Positions 1-7,620 of a stretch of DNA of 30,836 nucleotides are shown in pieces. Each line of letters begins with the position of its first letter. Position 1 is the stretch's first letter. The notes beneath the pieces were generated by a model. The model was given only the letters and a program-made list of their open reading frames with translations, was not told the origin of the DNA and searched no databases. The position numbers and the translations under genes were made by a program. Source of the DNA: JADJTT01 sp049306275 (GTDB taxonomy: Bacteria > Bacteroidota > Bacteroidia > Chitinophagales > Saprospiraceae); contig JBAQQB010000097.1 in the NCBI GenBank assembly GCA_049306275.1, positions 1 through 30,836 of the forward strand, written 5' to 3'.

Positions 1-2
1 CG

Positions 3-30
3 TAAACGATAAACGATCTACGATAAACGA
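3..30. repeat. TAAACGA heptamer tandem repeat
   Basis: Four heptamers in one register begin at positions 3, 10, 17 and 24; three are exactly TAAACGA and the third in order (17-23) is a variant, TCTACGA. The run ends 20 bases before the GH65 start codon. The same heptamer recurs in an inverted arrangement at 7565-7617, so this is likely a dispersed intergenic element that the window edge may cut. No function can be assigned. Confidence 0.75.
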
Positions 31-50
31 TTTAATTAAGTGACTGAATC

Positions 51-2081
51 ATGAAAAACCTTTTGACCTTTTTAAGCGTCCTCGCTGTATGCGCCCTGGG
101 TAGCGCACAATCCACCTGGGAAGTCAAGGCTACGAACATCGACCCGAAAAACTACTACGGCGTGACCGTCGCCAACGGGGTGGTGGGCATCGTCTCCTCG
201 CCCGACCCCTTGAAGGTACAGGACGTGGTGCTCAACGGCGCATACGACTACTACCAGCGCGGCAGGGTGTCCAATATCCTCAAGACCTTCAACCACCTCA
301 ACGCCGACCTTTTCGTCGACGGAGCGCATGTCAACCGCGGCAACATCCGCAATTTCGCGCAGACGCTCCATATGCGGGAGGCCGCCCTGGTCACCACCTT
401 CAGTTTCGGCGACAAGGCCGAGGTCGAAAGCGCCATGATGTCGCTGCGGCATTTGCCTTATACCGCCCTCACGGTCGTAAAGGTGAAGGCGCTCAAGGAC
501 ATTACTATCACCGGGGCTTCGATCCTGGAAGCGCCTGTGCACCTCAACGACGTGCGGAATTTTTACGCCGAGATCGACCGGCCCCACGTGAAGATACCCC
601 TGATGACCTCCGTGGCGGACAGTCCCTCCGGAAGGTTGAAGGTGGCCGCGAGCAACAGCTTCATCTTCGAAGAGCCCCACGGGCAGGAACCCGCGCTCAT
701 CCACGAAGACTGGGACTACAACCGCCATTTGCTGAAATTTTCTAAAAAGATCAAAGCAGGCGAGACGTACACCTTCAGCATCGTGGCCTCGACGCTCTCC
801 TCCGAGCAGTACGAAGACCCGCACAACGAGGCCGAGCGCCTCACCATCTTCGCCCGCCTGGAAGGCAGGGAGCGCTTGCTGCAATACCACCGGAAAGCCT
901 GGGAAAAGCTCTGGGAATCGGGCGATATCGAGGTAGTGGGCGACGAAAATGTGACGCGCGACATCCGTTTTGCCTTGTACCACCTGTATTCGTTTTCCAG
1001 GGAAGGCACCGCTTATTCGCCCTCGCCTATGGGGCTGTCGGGCCTGGGCTACAACGGCCACGTTTTTTGGGACACCGAACTATGGATGTACCCGCCGATG
1101 CTGATGCTCCAACCCCAGATCGCCCGGTCTTTTCTGGAATATCGCTTTGAAAGGCTCGAAGCCGCGAAACAAAACGCCTTTGCCCACGGCTACGACGGCG
1201 CCATGTTCCCCTGGGAATCCTCCGCCAACGGATCGGAGGACACGCCCGTGTGGGCCCTTACCGGGCCATTCCAGCACCACATCACTGCCTGCGTGGGCTG
1301 GGCTTTCTGGAAGTACTACCAGGTGACCGGCGACAAGGAGTGGTTGCGCACCCGCGGCTGGCCGGTGCTGGAGAACGTGGCCAAATTCTGGGCCAGCAGG
1401 GTGGAGCGCAACGGTCCGGGGCAATACGACATCAAGAACGTCATCGGCGCCAACGAATGGCAGGAAAATATCGACAACAACGCCTTCACTAACGGCATGG
1501 CCATTACCGTGCTGAAATACGCTACCCAGGCCGCCAGAGAACTGGGCCTGGAGCCCGACCCCGACTGGATGCACGTGGCGGAGAACATTCCCCTCCTGCA
1601 CTTCCCCGACGGCACGACCCGGGAGAACGCCACCTACGATGGCGTGATGATCAAACAGGCCGACGTCAACCTGCTGGCCTACCCGCTCGATGTTGTCGCC
1701 GATCCGGTGCAGATCAGGAAGGACCTGGATTACTACTCCGCGCGCATGGCGCCCGACGGCCCCGCCATGGGATTTGCCATCCTGGCCATCCTGCATCAGC
1801 GGCTGGGCGAGCCCGAGAAGGCGCTGGAGGTCTTTTCCGGAAGCTACAAGAACAACGAAGTGCCTCCCTTTGGCGTTCTGGCTGAGACGGCGGGCGGTAC
1901 CAATCCCTACTTCGCCACCGGCGCCGGCGGTATGCTGCAGGCCGTGCTGGCCGGCTTCGGCGGGGTATACATCACCGACCAGGGCCTGGCGCACCGGGAC
2001 TACAAGCTGCCGAAGGCCTGGAAGAAGCTGATTATCAAAGGGCTGGGAGTCGGAGATGAAATCCTGATCATCGAAGATTAG
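51..2081 (+). CDS. Secreted GH65-family glycoside hydrolase
   Basis: A 676-residue protein of the GH65 (kojibiose/maltose phosphorylase, ATH1, PGGHG) fold. Residues 1-20 form a signal peptide ending in GSAQ, so it is exported to the periplasm or surface. The beta-sandwich N-terminal part (about 25-280) is followed by an (alpha/alpha)6 barrel with GHVFWDTELW at 336-345, the aglycone/substrate loop FPWESSANG at 386-394 and the general-acid motif GANEWQEN (E469). E612 in the motif VLAETAGG lies where hydrolases of the family carry the catalytic base and phosphorylases bind phosphate, so hydrolysis rather than phosphorolysis is inferred. The closest characterised relatives I recognise are glucosyl-galactosyl-hydroxylysine glucosidases (EC 3.2.1.107), which cut Glc-alpha-1,2-Gal; other alpha-glucosides are possible. 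The gene stands alone, with 111 bp to the next gene. The ATG is chosen because the signal peptide starts there. Confidence 0.85.
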   Translation: MKNLLTFLSVLAVCALGSAQSTWEVKATNIDPKNYYGVTVANGVVGIVSSPDPLKVQDVVLNGAYDYYQRGRVSNILKTFNHLNADLFVDGAHVNRGNIRNFAQTLHMREAALVTTFSFGDKAEVESAMMSLRHLPYTALTVVKVKALKDITITGASILEAPVHLNDVRNFYAEIDRPHVKIPLMTSVADSPSGRLKVAASNSFIFEEPHGQEPALIHEDWDYNRHLLKFSKKIKAGETYTFSIVASTLSSEQYEDPHNEAERLTIFARLEGRERLLQYHRKAWEKLWESGDIEVVGDENVTRDIRFALYHLYSFSREGTAYSPSPMGLSGLGYNGHVFWDTELWMYPPMLMLQPQIARSFLEYRFERLEAAKQNAFAHGYDGAMFPWESSANGSEDTPVWALTGPFQHHITACVGWAFWKYYQVTGDKEWLRTRGWPVLENVAKFWASRVERNGPGQYDIKNVIGANEWQENIDNNAFTNGMAITVLKYATQAARELGLEPDPDWMHVAENIPLLHFPDGTTRENATYDGVMIKQADVNLLAYPLDVVADPVQIRKDLDYYSARMAPDGPAMGFAILAILHQRLGEPEKALEVFSGSYKNNEVPPFGVLAETAGGTNPYFATGAGGMLQAVLAGFGGVYITDQGLAHRDYKLPKAWKKLIIKGLGVGDEILIIED

Positions 2082-2128
2082 CTAAGTTCTTTTGATTAAT
2101 GTGAGGTTTTGAGCATCTTTCCTGTTGG

Positions 2129-2160
2129 ATCCGCGTTGCTTGCATCCGCGTCATCCGCGT
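2129..2160. repeat. Three copies of ATCCGCGT
   Basis: ATCCGCGT occurs at 2129-2136, 2144-2151 and 2153-2160, the last two as a tandem 9-mer. It lies in the 111-bp spacer between the GH65 gene and the next secreted protein. It is a short GC-rich intergenic repeat of unknown role. Confidence 0.6.
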
Positions 2161-2192
2161 GCCTTGCGTTATCTTTATGAAAATTTGTTTTG

Positions 2193-3275
2193 ATGAATAA
2201 AACCGCCCTGGCAATCCTCTTCCTTCTTCTTCTTTTCGCGGGAGAGGCCGAAGCCCAAAAATCCAAAAGCCAGCCCGGCATAGCCTGCGGTGAGATGCCG
2301 GCCCTCGATTGGCGCGACCTCAAGGAGTTCGGAAAGTCGCCTTTCAAATGGTGGGCTTCGAGCATGGCCGCCAATTTTTATTTCAACTACGAAAGAAGGC
2401 GTAATGTGGACTTCCTCAACCTCGTCACCCGCGAAAATGCCTACAACGCCGGCGACCTGGGGCTCGTCATCACGGCGAGCGAGGAGGTGAAGAATATTCT
2501 GGATCAGATACCCTTTCTCTCGACCGACAAGATCGAGTCCTGGTCGCTTACCGACCTGGATATCCCCGTGCCGGAGCGGGTGGTAAAGGGAATGGCATTT
2601 CGCATGGAAATATTTCGCGCCGATCTGGGGCCTTTCAGGGGCATCATCCGCGCGCACAACGGCATGCATGGGGAGCGGCTTACCCTGAAAGAGATCTTCG
2701 GCTTGAAGGAAAACACCGGCATCGCCGCCGCTTCCGCCAAGCTGATCACCGGGCAACGGGGTTATCCACTGGGAGGAGAGGCTATCATTGGACTGGATGT
2801 GCTGCAGCTGGTTTTCGGCGGCCGCAAGTTCAGGATCGAAACAAAGGGGAAAAACCCCATTTCTTTCTCCACCTCCGCCGAAGTGGGCTACGGGATGGCC
2901 TTCGACCTGTCGAACGTCTACAAATTGCCCCAGGACTGGAGCCTCATCGAGGAAACCATCGAGCAATCGATCGTCGAACTCACCCCCTGGGACTCCCAGT
3001 TGGAGCGCGAGCTTTCCAAGGTCGCAGCCGACCTCATCATCAAAGACCTCAGCGTGCCCAAGTCGCTGACCAGCTCCGTGCTGGAGACCAACCTCTCCAT
3101 GATGCTCAAAATGAACCTCAAGCCCAAAGGAGAAGGCAAAGCTCTCAGGTACCGGCAGTTTGGGGTATACTCCTCCATGGGCAAATCTTTCTACAACCCC
3201 AGCGGCGATAATGGCGCCCCCAACTACAGCATCAGCTATATCGGGGGCGGTGTGTTTTGGAATACCTTTTTTTAG
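2193..3275 (+). CDS. Secreted protein of unknown function
   Basis: A 360-residue protein that I do not recognise. It begins with a clear signal peptide (MNKTALAILFLLLLFAGEAEA, cleavage before Q), so it is exported. The start is placed at the ATG at 2193; an in-frame TTG directly before it is less likely. The rest contains few cysteines, alternates polar and hydrophobic stretches, and ends with GGGVFWNTFF. That aromatic C-terminus, with other short beta-like stretches in the last 60 residues, could suit an outer-membrane-associated protein, but this is weak. A helical segment around 270-300 (SLIEETIEQSIVEL) interrupts the pattern. It stands between the GH65 gene and a convergent T9SS cargo gene and gives no functional context. 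Confidence 0.7.
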   Translation: MNKTALAILFLLLLFAGEAEAQKSKSQPGIACGEMPALDWRDLKEFGKSPFKWWASSMAANFYFNYERRRNVDFLNLVTRENAYNAGDLGLVITASEEVKNILDQIPFLSTDKIESWSLTDLDIPVPERVVKGMAFRMEIFRADLGPFRGIIRAHNGMHGERLTLKEIFGLKENTGIAAASAKLITGQRGYPLGGEAIIGLDVLQLVFGGRKFRIETKGKNPISFSTSAEVGYGMAFDLSNVYKLPQDWSLIEETIEQSIVELTPWDSQLERELSKVAADLIIKDLSVPKSLTSSVLETNLSMMLKMNLKPKGEGKALRYRQFGVYSSMGKSFYNPSGDNGAPNYSISYIGGGVFWNTFF

Positions 3276-3277
3276 GA

Positions 3278-3300
3278 GGTGAAAAGGTGAAAAGGTGAAA
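3278..3300. repeat. GGTGAAAA octamer tandem repeat
   Basis: Two full copies of GGTGAAAA plus a third copy of seven bases directly follow the stop codon of the unknown secreted protein. They sit in the 30-bp gap between two convergent genes. A perfect AGGAGGT just before it (3274-3280) has no start codon in range and is not treated as a ribosome binding site. Confidence 0.65.
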
Positions 3301-3303
3301 TAA

Positions 3304-3317
3304 TACTAATTACTAAT
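3304..3317. repeat. TACTAAT heptamer tandem pair
   Basis: TACTAAT is present twice without a gap (3304-3310 and 3311-3317). It overlaps the stop codon of the minus-strand T9SS cargo gene at 3306-3308. This is another heptamer repeat at a gene end in this window. Confidence 0.5.
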
Positions 3318-4898
3318 CAATAGGGTAATGCTTCCTGAGCGGAGGCACTCCTTGCCCGTGACGGTATCGGTGATGCGGGCCATCCAGGTGTAGACGCCGG
3401 ATTCGGCGCGGGCGCCGCCCACGGTGCCGTCCCAGGCTTTGGTGTGGTCCTGGGGGCAAAAATCGTGTTGTTCGAAGACGAGGCCGCCCCAGCGGTTGTA
3501 GATGTAGAGGTCGCTGACGAGGTACACCTCGCAATTCCCGCCGATGATAAACTTGTCGTTGCTACCGTCGCCGTTGGGCGTCAGGGCGTTGGGGAAGAAC
3601 AGGAGGATGCTGTCGCAGCGCGTTTTGCAGCGGTTGACCTCCAGGTGAAAAGGTTTTTCCGACACGCAGCCGCCGTCGGTGGTGGCGCGGATCAGGTTTT
3701 CCCCCCTCCAGTTGCGTTTGATGAACCACAGGTGGTTGAGCTCGTAAGAGTGCCCTCTTCCGTTGACCCATTCGTAGAAAGTGCGGGTATCGGTCAGGGC
3801 GGGTTCGTAGTACACAGCGAGGGTGTCGCCATCGCAGGCCTCCATGTCGGGGAAGTCGGGCAGAGGCACAGGCAGTCCGACCTGGATGAAGACGGAATCG
3901 TTGATCACGCAGTCGTTTGCATCGACCACGGTGAGGTGGTATACGCCGGAGAGCGATTCGGTGGCAATGAGGTTGACCGTGCTGCCGAAGACGATGCTGC
4001 TGTCGGGCAGGGTCCATTGGTGCTGGCCCTCCCACAGGTCTTCCACCAGTTGGTATTCTTCGCCCAGGCAGACGCCCTCCGGCGCCTCGATCCACACGTT
4101 GGGGATGGGGTGAAAGCCAAGGAAGTGGGTGGTGGAATAGAAGCAACCGGGGCCTACGGTGATGGTCACAGAGTACCAGTCCTCCAGAAACGCCTGGATG
4201 CTTTGGGTGGTATCGCCGGTCGACCACAGGTATTGGAAGTCGCCGCTGGCATTGATGGTAGCGCCCAGGGAAACGGTATCGCCCAGGCAGATATTCATGG
4301 GGCCGTCTATGGCTGGCGTCAGTTCTTCGTAGATAAAATGCCGCGTCACCAGGCTGTCGCAGCCGCATTGGGAGAGGAAATGATCGGTGATGTACTGGTC
4401 GTGGAGGGCGGGGTCGCAGGTAAAGAGCTCGAGGGTGTCGCTGTAGTTGGGATTGACGGGGATGTAGCCGGTGGAGATAAAGTTGTCGATCGTTCCGCCG
4501 CCGATGGGCACGCCCACGATGGCGATGAAGAAGGGTTGGGCGCCGACGAGCAGGTCGCCCATGAACTCGGCGCCCAGGACGGAAACCGCGTTGGGCGGCC
4601 AGGTGTAGACGCACAGCGGCTCGTGGTTGGGCGCTTCGACCCACAGGCCGCTGAGGGTATCGCCCGCGCAGGGAATCAGGTCGGCCTCGTCGAGGGTGAT
4701 GGCGTTGAGTTCGTAGGCAGGGTTGGAGACAAACACGCAGGGGGAAGAACTGGTGTTCAGGATGTCGTTGAAAAAGGTGGCGGGATACAGCGAAGTGCTC
4801 ACCTCCGACCCGAACAGCACCGTTCCGCATGGGTTTTGCCCATAGACGGCGGATGTCAGGAGCATAAAAAACAGGAAGCAGACTCTTTTCATCAACAT
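3306..4898 (-). CDS. T9SS type B sorting domain protein (gliding motility-associated C-terminal domain)
   Basis: A 530-residue secreted protein. The frame is open upstream, but the start is placed at the ATG at 4898 (or 4892, two residues later) because a typical signal peptide, MKRVCFLFFMLLTSAVYGQ, follows and the longer form would run into the divergent gene. The last 96 residues (from about 435, FFPNALTPNGDGSND, then NRWGGLVFE and AWDGT) are the CHU_C / TIGR04131 type B C-terminal domain that directs export through the type IX secretion system. The middle holds at least two Ig-like/PKD-like repeats (around CLGDTVSLGA with YLWSTGDTTQSI, and CLGEEYQLVE with HQWTLPDSS), rich in cysteine. The family includes cell-surface adhesins and large cell-wall proteins. 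There is no catalytic domain, so a structural or adhesive surface role is inferred. It is monocistronic and divergent from the GH73 gene. Confidence 0.85.
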   Translation of the reverse strand: MLMKRVCFLFFMLLTSAVYGQNPCGTVLFGSEVSTSLYPATFFNDILNTSSSPCVFVSNPAYELNAITLDEADLIPCAGDTLSGLWVEAPNHEPLCVYTWPPNAVSVLGAEFMGDLLVGAQPFFIAIVGVPIGGGTIDNFISTGYIPVNPNYSDTLELFTCDPALHDQYITDHFLSQCGCDSLVTRHFIYEELTPAIDGPMNICLGDTVSLGATINASGDFQYLWSTGDTTQSIQAFLEDWYSVTITVGPGCFYSTTHFLGFHPIPNVWIEAPEGVCLGEEYQLVEDLWEGQHQWTLPDSSIVFGSTVNLIATESLSGVYHLTVVDANDCVINDSVFIQVGLPVPLPDFPDMEACDGDTLAVYYEPALTDTRTFYEWVNGRGHSYELNHLWFIKRNWRGENLIRATTDGGCVSEKPFHLEVNRCKTRCDSILLFFPNALTPNGDGSNDKFIIGGNCEVYLVSDLYIYNRWGGLVFEQHDFCPQDHTKAWDGTVGGARAESGVYTWMARITDTVTGKECLRSGSITLLISN

Positions 4899-5050
4899 GT
4901 GTTTGGGGAAAAACCGTTCGGCCCCCATTTCCGACCGTTCCCAAGTATTATGCGACCTTTCGGAACAGGGTAGTGAAGTTAAAGAGAAATATCTGTAACT
5001 TAACTTACTATCTCCGGATTCGGTTGCTGAACTGTGCTTAATTTTGACGG

Positions 5051-6040
5051 ATGGACCTGTTGCGATTTCTGTGGGGATCATTCTTTTTCGTGGTGCTGGT
5101 ACTGGCAACGGTATACATCAGGCAATACTATTTACAGGGCTGGATCGAGCGCATCCCCGTGGTGCGAAGCCTCGACGATTCATACGAAAGGGCCAAGAAG
5201 GCCTTTGCCGTGCTGGGCGCGGAAGCTATCCGGGAATTTTACGAAAGCAAGGAAACGACCGGCCAGTTCACGGAAGATAGAGACGGCCGGGCCTTTCAAT
5301 CCACATGGAACCGGGACGAACTCCTGCTGAAATTCCAGCGCAAGGGCTTCTCCCGCGGGCGCCTGGAAGCGGCTGCCAGGGTGCTCGACTACGTCGACGG
5401 CCACAAGCATTTTGCGCTTCGCAATATGTACGAGAGCAAGGTCCTGGCCAGCGTACAACTCGCGCAGGCCCTGCTGGAATCGGATATCGGAAGGTCGCGG
5501 CTCGCCCGCGAGGGCAACAACCACTTCGGCATCAAAGGGCGGCCGACGAAGGAGGGCCGCAGGAAGATCGCCCGCATCAAGGCGGGGCATACCGAAGAGC
5601 TGTGTTACTGCCAGCGGCAAACCGATTTCGTCTACAAGGCGCCTGCCATCGGTACCATGAACGTCAACGACGACCACCACACCGACGCTTTTGAGGTGTA
5701 CGCCAGTGTGGCCGACAGCTACCGCCGCCACACCGAGCTGCTGACGGCCTGCGGCAAATACGGGCAGAAAGGCTGCTACGGCTGGATATGGAAAGCCTTC
5801 CCTGTGGGCTCCACCGCCGACATCACGCAGCTGGCGCTCGACCACCGGCGTTTTACGGGTATGGCGCCCAGGGATTATTTCGGAGGGGAGTTGGAAGTGC
5901 CCTATTACGCCGCCGCCGCTTCCGGCCTCAAGGGCGCCTTTTACGCCACGAGCAAGGCCTACCCGCGCAAGATCAGGTCGCTTATCGAGACCTACGAACT
6001 GTGGCGCTTCGACTACGACATCATTCACACATTTTCTTAA
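5051..6040 (+). CDS. Membrane-anchored GH73-type glucosaminidase
   Basis: A 329-residue protein with an N-terminal membrane anchor (about 5-23, FLWGSFFFVVLVLATVY) and a mannosyl-glycoprotein endo-beta-N-acetylglucosaminidase domain (PF01832, GH73) at about 125-260. The family signature is intact: SVQLAQALLESDIGRSRLA followed by NNHFGIK, with E143 in LLES the expected catalytic acid. Such enzymes cut the glycan strand of peptidoglycan, so a role in wall remodelling or autolysis in the periplasm is inferred. The ATG at 5051 is used because the anchor follows at once. An octamer matching TAnnTTTG (TAATTTTG) lies at 5039-5046, but no matching -33 box was found, so it is not called as a promoter. 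The next gene follows after 24 bp and probably shares the transcript, which ends at the terminator at 7192. Confidence 0.82.
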   Translation: MDLLRFLWGSFFFVVLVLATVYIRQYYLQGWIERIPVVRSLDDSYERAKKAFAVLGAEAIREFYESKETTGQFTEDRDGRAFQSTWNRDELLLKFQRKGFSRGRLEAAARVLDYVDGHKHFALRNMYESKVLASVQLAQALLESDIGRSRLAREGNNHFGIKGRPTKEGRRKIARIKAGHTEELCYCQRQTDFVYKAPAIGTMNVNDDHHTDAFEVYASVADSYRRHTELLTACGKYGQKGCYGWIWKAFPVGSTADITQLALDHRRFTGMAPRDYFGGELEVPYYAAAASGLKGAFYATSKAYPRKIRSLIETYELWRFDYDIIHTFS

Positions 6041-6064
6041 AAAATTCACTCTAAAATTGTAACC

Positions 6065-7177
6065 ATGAAGAACACATTTTTACTCCTTGGCTTCATTGCA
6101 GCGGCCTGGTTTGTCGGCGACGTCGCCATCAACAAATTCGGCCTCCAGTTCCAGCACGCGCCCAACACCGCACTCGGCATGCTGCCCGGCGATTTCCGGA
6201 GCGGAGAGGCAGAGCGCTCCTCCGGTTATTTCAGCGAAGAAAGGTACCCGGAACGGGAGGCGGCAGTGCACAGCGGTTACACCTCCGAAGACAAAGCCGC
6301 ATATGACAGTTACGGCAGCTACGCAGGCACGTCCGATTATACCCCCGCCGCCAGCCGCGCCGCCGCCGACAAACCGGTCAGGAAATCCGGCAAGAAGCAG
6401 GTGGTCGACGTCAACGAGTGGGTGGGGCAGTTCACCGCGCAGGCATTTCTGGAAGCGCAGAAAAAAGACATACGGGTGCCCGCCACCCTTTCCCTGGCCC
6501 TGGGTCTCGACCTGATGCGGCAGGGCGAGCGGATCGAGACGAAAGAAGACTTCGTCAGGAAAGTGGTCAACTACCTGGCAGCCATCAAGAAAAACGCCAG
6601 CAGCGAAGAGCGGAAAGCCTACTTCCAGTACGCGGCTAATTCGGACAACTGGCTCAAGGGCATGGAGCGCAAAGGCATCTCCACCACCGGTATCCGCGAG
6701 ATGATCGCCAGATACGACCTCAATGCCTACGACGAAGTCGTATTCGAGCAGATCACGAAGAAACAGCTGTCGGACACCCGCGTGACGCGCGTACAGGCCA
6801 AATCTGACAAGCCTGTTTTTGTGGGAAGCAAGACCGACAAGGATGCAGTGCGGAAACACGCGGAAGAGCTCAACAAGTGGGTGGACAGCGAAATGTCGGG
6901 TTCTTCCCACAATGTGAAATTTGCGGCTTCGAGCCCCTCCGCTTCGGGTTCTGAGGCGCGCAAGACGGTCTCCCGGCTCAAGGTGGGCGAATCCGTTTAT
7001 TTCGACGATGTAGCAGAATTCGAACAGGCCGTCAAGGAAATGGTGGCCCTGGAAGCGGGGTACGACTCCTGGAAAGCATATGAGGCAGATGAGCCGGCCA
7101 AGGCCCGCAAGCAGTTCCGCGAGCGCTCCAATGTGATGGCCAACGGCCTGGAGTTGAAGGTGACCAGAAAGCGGTAA
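6065..7177 (+). CDS. Membrane/exported protein, possible degenerate glucosaminidase
   Basis: A 370-residue protein that I do not place firmly in a family. A hydrophobic N-terminus (4-22, TFLLLGFIAAAWFVGDVAI) is a signal anchor. Residues 50-100 are low-complexity and rich in Tyr, Ser, Gly and Glu (SGYFSEERY, SGYTSEDK, YDSYGSYAG). From 118 the segment WVGQFTAQAFLEAQKKD, then VPATLSLALGLDLMRQG, resembles the start of a PF01832 glucosaminidase domain (family pattern IPxSxxLAQxxLESGxG), but the catalytic Glu position would be Leu150. Together with the active GH73 gene 24 bp upstream, this suggests an inactive partner or regulator of that enzyme (inference). The rest (about 165-370) is charged and largely helical. 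A terminator follows 14 bp after the stop. Confidence 0.7.
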   Translation: MKNTFLLLGFIAAAWFVGDVAINKFGLQFQHAPNTALGMLPGDFRSGEAERSSGYFSEERYPEREAAVHSGYTSEDKAAYDSYGSYAGTSDYTPAASRAAADKPVRKSGKKQVVDVNEWVGQFTAQAFLEAQKKDIRVPATLSLALGLDLMRQGERIETKEDFVRKVVNYLAAIKKNASSEERKAYFQYAANSDNWLKGMERKGISTTGIREMIARYDLNAYDEVVFEQITKKQLSDTRVTRVQAKSDKPVFVGSKTDKDAVRKHAEELNKWVDSEMSGSSHNVKFAASSPSASGSEARKTVSRLKVGESVYFDDVAEFEQAVKEMVALEAGYDSWKAYEADEPAKARKQFRERSNVMANGLELKVTRKR

Positions 7178-7191
7178 AATAATTGGAATGA

Positions 7192-7240
7192 AAAAACCGC
7201 TGCAAGGAACCAATTGCCCCTTGCAGCGGTTTTTCTTTCA
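7192..7240 (+). terminator. Rho-independent terminator
   Basis: A perfect 16-bp inverted repeat (AAAAACCGCTGCAAGG at 7192-7207 with its complement at 7219-7234) has an 11-base loop and runs into the T-rich tail TTTTTCTTTC. It ends the GH73 and partner transcript. The A-run on the left arm could also let it work on the other strand. Confidence 0.9.
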
Positions 7241-7270
7241 TATTACAACGCCCAAAAACTCCTCGTTGCC

Positions 7271-7561
7271 ATGAGATACTTCCTGAAGAAACTCACTCGC
7301 CTTTTTCCGGCGCTCTCCGGCATCTTTTTTTGGGGGAGATACCCGCAGCGCGGGAAGCTCAGCCATTACCCGGGTACAGCCCGCTTCGTCGGCCCCTGGG
7401 TGCGCGGGCGTTGGTGCCCTTCCCTCCCGGACTATCGTCCCTGGGCCGACGACGACGATGAGGTTTACTATTCCGGATCGATCCTTTTCTGCCGCAAGAC
7501 CTTCAAGACCTGGCGGGGCGATACGGATGTGCTGAAGCCCCGGTCTACGAGGGAATGGTAG
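7271..7561 (+). CDS. Small ORF of unknown function, Trp-rich
   Basis: A 96-residue ORF that starts at the ATG at 7271 and ends at 7561. It begins with a basic, hydrophobic stretch (MRYFLKKLTRLFPALSGIFFWG) and then has many Trp, Arg and Pro residues (GPWVRGRWCPSLPDYRPW, an acidic run DDDDE, TFKTWRGD). G/C-ending codons are common, as in neighbouring genes, which favours a real gene, but no family is recognised. It follows a strong terminator by about 30 bp, so it would need its own promoter; none is evident. If it is not a gene, 7241-7564 is simply empty of recognisable features. Confidence 0.4.
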   Translation: MRYFLKKLTRLFPALSGIFFWGRYPQRGKLSHYPGTARFVGPWVRGRWCPSLPDYRPWADDDDEVYYSGSILFCRKTFKTWRGDTDVLKPRSTREW

Positions 7562-7564
7562 GGG

Positions 7565-7617
7565 CGTTTATCGTTTATCGTTGAGCGTTTACAATGTAAA
7601 CGATAAACGATAAACGT
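7565..7617. repeat. Inverted heptamer repeat (CGTTTAT / TAAACGA)
   Basis: An 18-bp perfect inverted repeat: CGTTTATCGTTTATCGTT at 7565-7582 and AACGATAAACGATAAACG at 7599-7616. The arms consist of heptamers in phase; a smaller nested hairpin GTTTAC-AAT-GTAAAC sits in the centre. It lies exactly between the stop of the small ORF (7561) and the stop of the minus-strand FAS1 gene (7621). It has no T-run, so it is not a classic terminator, but it could end or stabilise both convergent transcripts. It shares the heptamer with positions 3-30. Confidence 0.8.
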
Positions 7618-7620
7618 GAT

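Noticed and set aside
1..30. Heptamer repeats considered as a CRISPR array or origin iterons
   Set aside because: Units are 7 bp without spacers, and no cas or replication gene is near.
72..1994. Long minus-strand frames opposite the GH65 gene
   Set aside because: They are antisense to a gene with clear GH65 motifs. Their products are rich in Val, Gly, His and Arg without any recognised domain, the usual result of G/C-ending codons on the other strand.
3274..3280. Perfect AGGAGGT resembling a Shine-Dalgarno site
   Set aside because: No start codon with a plausible ORF follows. It overlaps a stop codon and the GGTGAAAA repeat.
3444..4973. A 509-codon plus-strand frame opposite the T9SS type B protein
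   Set aside because: The minus-strand protein has a signal peptide, Ig-like repeats and a type B sorting domain, while this frame has no recognisable feature.
5039..5046. TAATTTTG as promoter of the GH73 gene
   Set aside because: It matches the -7 consensus, but there is no -33 box at the right distance and it lies only 4 bp before the start codon.
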